From Flavobacterium sp. MFBS3-15 (lineage in GTDB: Bacteria; Bacteroidota; Bacteroidia; Flavobacteriales; Flavobacteriaceae): a stretch of 64,000 nt of DNA. Where the stretch lies: the NCBI RefSeq assembly GCF_026107645.2, contig NZ_JAPCHV010000009.1:116959-180958 (forward strand), read 5' to 3'. How positions within the stretch are numbered: position 1 is the stretch's first letter; each line of letters opens with the position of its first letter. Of the stretch, positions 62,372 through 64,000 are shown piece by piece. The translations under genes and the position numbers were made by a program. The notes under the pieces are model-generated. The model searched no databases and was not told the origin of the DNA. It saw only the letters and a program-made list of their open reading frames with translations.

Positions 62372-63295
62372 TTATTTCCCAAAACAAAAATTATACTCAC
62401 TATTTGCATAACATGTTTTACCGGTAGGGATAACGGTATGCGACTGCTCTTTCCCGCCTTGTAGCGTGAGGTTCATAAAGTCGACAATCTGTTGCTGGCC
62501 CTTTGCAAAAAGCATATCGCTGTAGTCATGCTCGCCACCGCAATAGGTAACAAGGTGTGTACTTCCGCCTAAATCGATAATGCGGTTGTAAATGGAGTAC
62601 GAGCCAAACAGCATCAGCCATCCTGATGAGCCTGCCGGGCAGTAATGGTGCGCCGCCGTGGCATAGGGTACGGTCTTATCGCAGCTGCCATGGAAGAGCA
62701 TTACAGGCACCTGTGTGTTTTTGTTGATGAGGTTGATGTCCATAATGGCACCGGCTCCCGAAATGATTCCAGCGTATTTAAAATTGGCCGGAAGCCTGCC
62801 GGAGTACATCTGAAGCATGGGCTGCTCCCAAAATGCGGCGTGCAGCGCCGTTTCAGCACCGGCACTGCTGCCTGAGATGAATATTTTTGCCGGGTCAATG
62901 TTATAGGTTTCCTTATTATTGATGAAAAACACAGCGGCCTGCTGCAGCTGGTTGGCCGCAATCTGGATCGCTTTGACCTTTTCGGTCAACACACCCCCAC
63001 AGCTAAAGTTTTTCCCTTTCATGTACAGCGAATAGGTGATGGATGCTGCCGCATAGCCCTTAGAAGCCGCATAGCTGCAGATGTGGTGCCCGTGCTTCCT
63101 TTCTCCGCCCGCAAAGCCCCCGCCATGTACATGGATGAGCAATGGGGTTTTACCAGCCTGCTTGCCCTTTGGCAGGAATAGGTCGAGCTCCAGTTTCAGG
63201 CTGTCGTTGGTAAAATAGGTTATGGTTTTATATTCCTGGGCCGATAGTGACAGAAAGCAGAATAATGCAGTAAAAAGTAAAATTTTATTTTTCAT
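62372..63295 (-). CDS. Exported alpha/beta hydrolase (esterase-like)
   Basis: A 307-residue protein with a signal peptide (KNKILLFTALFCFLSLSAQ). Esterase motifs are LLIHVHGGGFAGGERK (oxyanion HGGGF, ~52-67) and IFISGSSAGAETALHA with the nucleophile Ser (GSSAG) near 141-145. The acid appears in FHGSCDKTVPYATAAH; the final His may be GGEHDYSDM. Substrate unknown; similar exported esterases deacetylate plant or microbial polysaccharides. It is convergent with recO. Confidence 0.85.
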   Translation of the reverse strand: MKNKILLFTALFCFLSLSAQEYKTITYFTNDSLKLELDLFLPKGKQAGKTPLLIHVHGGGFAGGERKHGHHICSYAASKGYAAASITYSLYMKGKNFSCGGVLTEKVKAIQIAANQLQQAAVFFINNKETYNIDPAKIFISGSSAGAETALHAAFWEQPMLQMYSGRLPANFKYAGIISGAGAIMDINLINKNTQVPVMLFHGSCDKTVPYATAAHHYCPAGSSGWLMLFGSYSIYNRIIDLGGSTHLVTYCGGEHDYSDMLFAKGQQQIVDFMNLTLQGGKEQSHTVIPTGKTCYANSEYNFCFGK

Positions 63296-63310
63296 AGCGA
63301 GATGTCCCGG

Positions 63311-63823
63311 TTACCCTTTAATTAATTGACTTGCCTTAAATACTTTAGACCATTTCTCAATGAATTTGGAATCAAGGTTTTTCTTCTTAATCGCAGCAAA
63401 ATTTACGTAAAGGCCTTCGTCACCCTGTATCGCATAATATAATTGCGATTCGGGTTTTGGGTCGTTATTAAATTTAGGGCTCTCAATTTTAAATAGTACC
63501 CAAATGTTCTTCGCGTTGTCATCGCTTTCCAAAATAGTCATTTTCGATTCAGGGGCATTTTGCAGGGCGCTTTGCTTAAAAAGCCCGGCAATTTGTGAGG
63601 TGGTTGGAATTTTTACACCCTTTATGGTCATCATTGTTGCCATAAGTGTCCACTTTTCGAATGTCTCTTTTTCAGGGATTAGCTCAACCATATGGGTTGG
63701 GCCATCAGTTTGGTCGCTTTCGATCTTAAGTTTATCTTCTTTTGGCCAATCAATTTTCAAGGATTCCTGCCCAAAACAAATATTCATGATAAGCAGAACG
63801 GAAAATAACAGTAGTTTTTTCAT
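63311..63823 (-). CDS. Exported protein of unknown function
   Basis: A 170-residue protein. ATG 63823 gives the signal peptide KKLLLFSVLLIMNICFGQ; a longer upstream frame has no support. The mature ~150 residues have an alternating charged/hydrophobic pattern (KIDWPKEDKLKIESDQTDGP, KWTLMATMMTIKGVKIPTTS, NIWVLFKIESPKFNNDPKPE, LYYAIQGDEGLYVNFAAIKK) compatible with a small alpha/beta fold. No family is recognised. It lies 15 bases upstream of the esterase on the same strand, so they probably form one unit. Confidence 0.68.
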   Translation of the reverse strand: MKKLLLFSVLLIMNICFGQESLKIDWPKEDKLKIESDQTDGPTHMVELIPEKETFEKWTLMATMMTIKGVKIPTTSQIAGLFKQSALQNAPESKMTILESDDNAKNIWVLFKIESPKFNNDPKPESQLYYAIQGDEGLYVNFAAIKKKNLDSKFIEKWSKVFKASQLIKG

Positions 63824-63841
63824 TCGGAAAGATTTATTTTC

Positions 63842-63849
63842 CAAATATA
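63842..63849 (-). promoter_or_regulatory. -7 box of exported protein / esterase unit
   Basis: TATATTTG on the minus strand matches TAnnTTTG, 18 bases before the ATG at 63823. Confidence 0.5.
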
Positions 63850-63881
63850 AGGGATTAAAACACATGTGCGTGTCAGAAAAC

Positions 63882-63977
63882 AAAAAAGGGGCTGTCTCAA
63901 AAGTGAGGCAGCTCTAATTTTTTAAACAAATAAGGGAGCCCGAGGGCTCCCTATATTCTGCAAGTTTGTTAACTTGC
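63882..63977. terminator. Three consecutive hairpins at right window edge
   Basis: GCTGTCTCA/TGAGGCAGC (63891-63912) lies between an A-run and a T-run, so it can terminate transcription in both directions. Next come GGGAGCCC-GA-GGGCTCCC (63934-63951) and GCAAGTT-TGTT-AACTTGC (63960-63977). The first resembles ends of insertion sequences or their common flanking terminators. The neighbour beyond 64000 is unknown. Confidence 0.6.
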
Positions 63978-64000
63978 GGTGTGTATAATAAATCAAAAGT

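Overview
The window is a chromosomal segment of a Bacteroidota bacterium, almost certainly Flavobacteriaceae and Flavobacterium-like. The evidence is: type IX secretion (T9SS) sorting tails on two exported proteins and the T9SS protein PorZ, two GLPGLI-family proteins beside a TonB-receptor-like barrel, several MKK...C lipoproteins, the absence of strong Shine-Dalgarno sites, and many TAnnTTTG (-7) promoter boxes of the Bacteroidota type. Most genes have moderate GC. A few stretches (about 0.7-1.6 kb, 29.4-31.1 kb, 36.7-37.8 kb) are much more AT-rich. I see no rRNA, tRNA, CRISPR array, prophage or intact transposase.
Layout. 0-3.7 kb: a truncated gene, a lipoprotein and a secreted M1 aminopeptidase. 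3.9-10.1 kb: housekeeping run serS, TPR protein, a frameshifted membrane gene, DUF4286, rsmA, mgtE. 10.4-17.4 kb: 2-hydroxyacid dehydrogenase, lipoprotein, orphan response regulator, two GLPGLI proteins and a large outer-membrane barrel. 17.4-20.8 kb (minus): overlapping epimerase, zinc-ribbon and GNAT-nitrilase genes, then a DUF6000-like gene. 20.9-28.8 kb: GNAT plus amino-acid racemase, ssb, SDR, AraC regulator, HDAC-like deacetylase and two uncharacterised genes; four copies of a ~140 bp inverted-repeat element sit between these genes. 28.8-33.3 kb (minus): metG, an AT-rich two-gene cassette (DUF488 protein with a Panacea-like N-terminus plus a possible nucleic-acid-binding partner) and a CAT-family acetyltransferase. 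33.4-36.7 kb: LD-carboxypeptidase, YraN, ACT-like protein, metallo-hydrolase. 36.7-41.9 kb (minus): T9SS cargo protein, mfd, lipoprotein. 42.2-50.9 kb (plus): threonine dehydrogenase, an interrupted TPR-HTH regulator, ArsC-like protein, yicC-gmk-nadD, YqhD-like dehydrogenase, gpsA, TerC-family protein. 50.9-63.8 kb: WG-repeat protein coupled to a GH92 mannosidase, DinB-like protein, DUF3298 lipoprotein, PLP transsulfuration enzyme, gdhA, porZ, recO, an esterase and a small exported protein.
The strongest points for follow-up are the AT-rich DUF488 cassette at 29.4-31.1 kb, a palindromic repeat translated in frame inside metG, the four-copy ~140 bp element, a repeat placed so that its two arms could supply -33 boxes to divergent promoters, and two genes broken by single lesions (a frameshift near 7380 and an in-frame stop at 44226).
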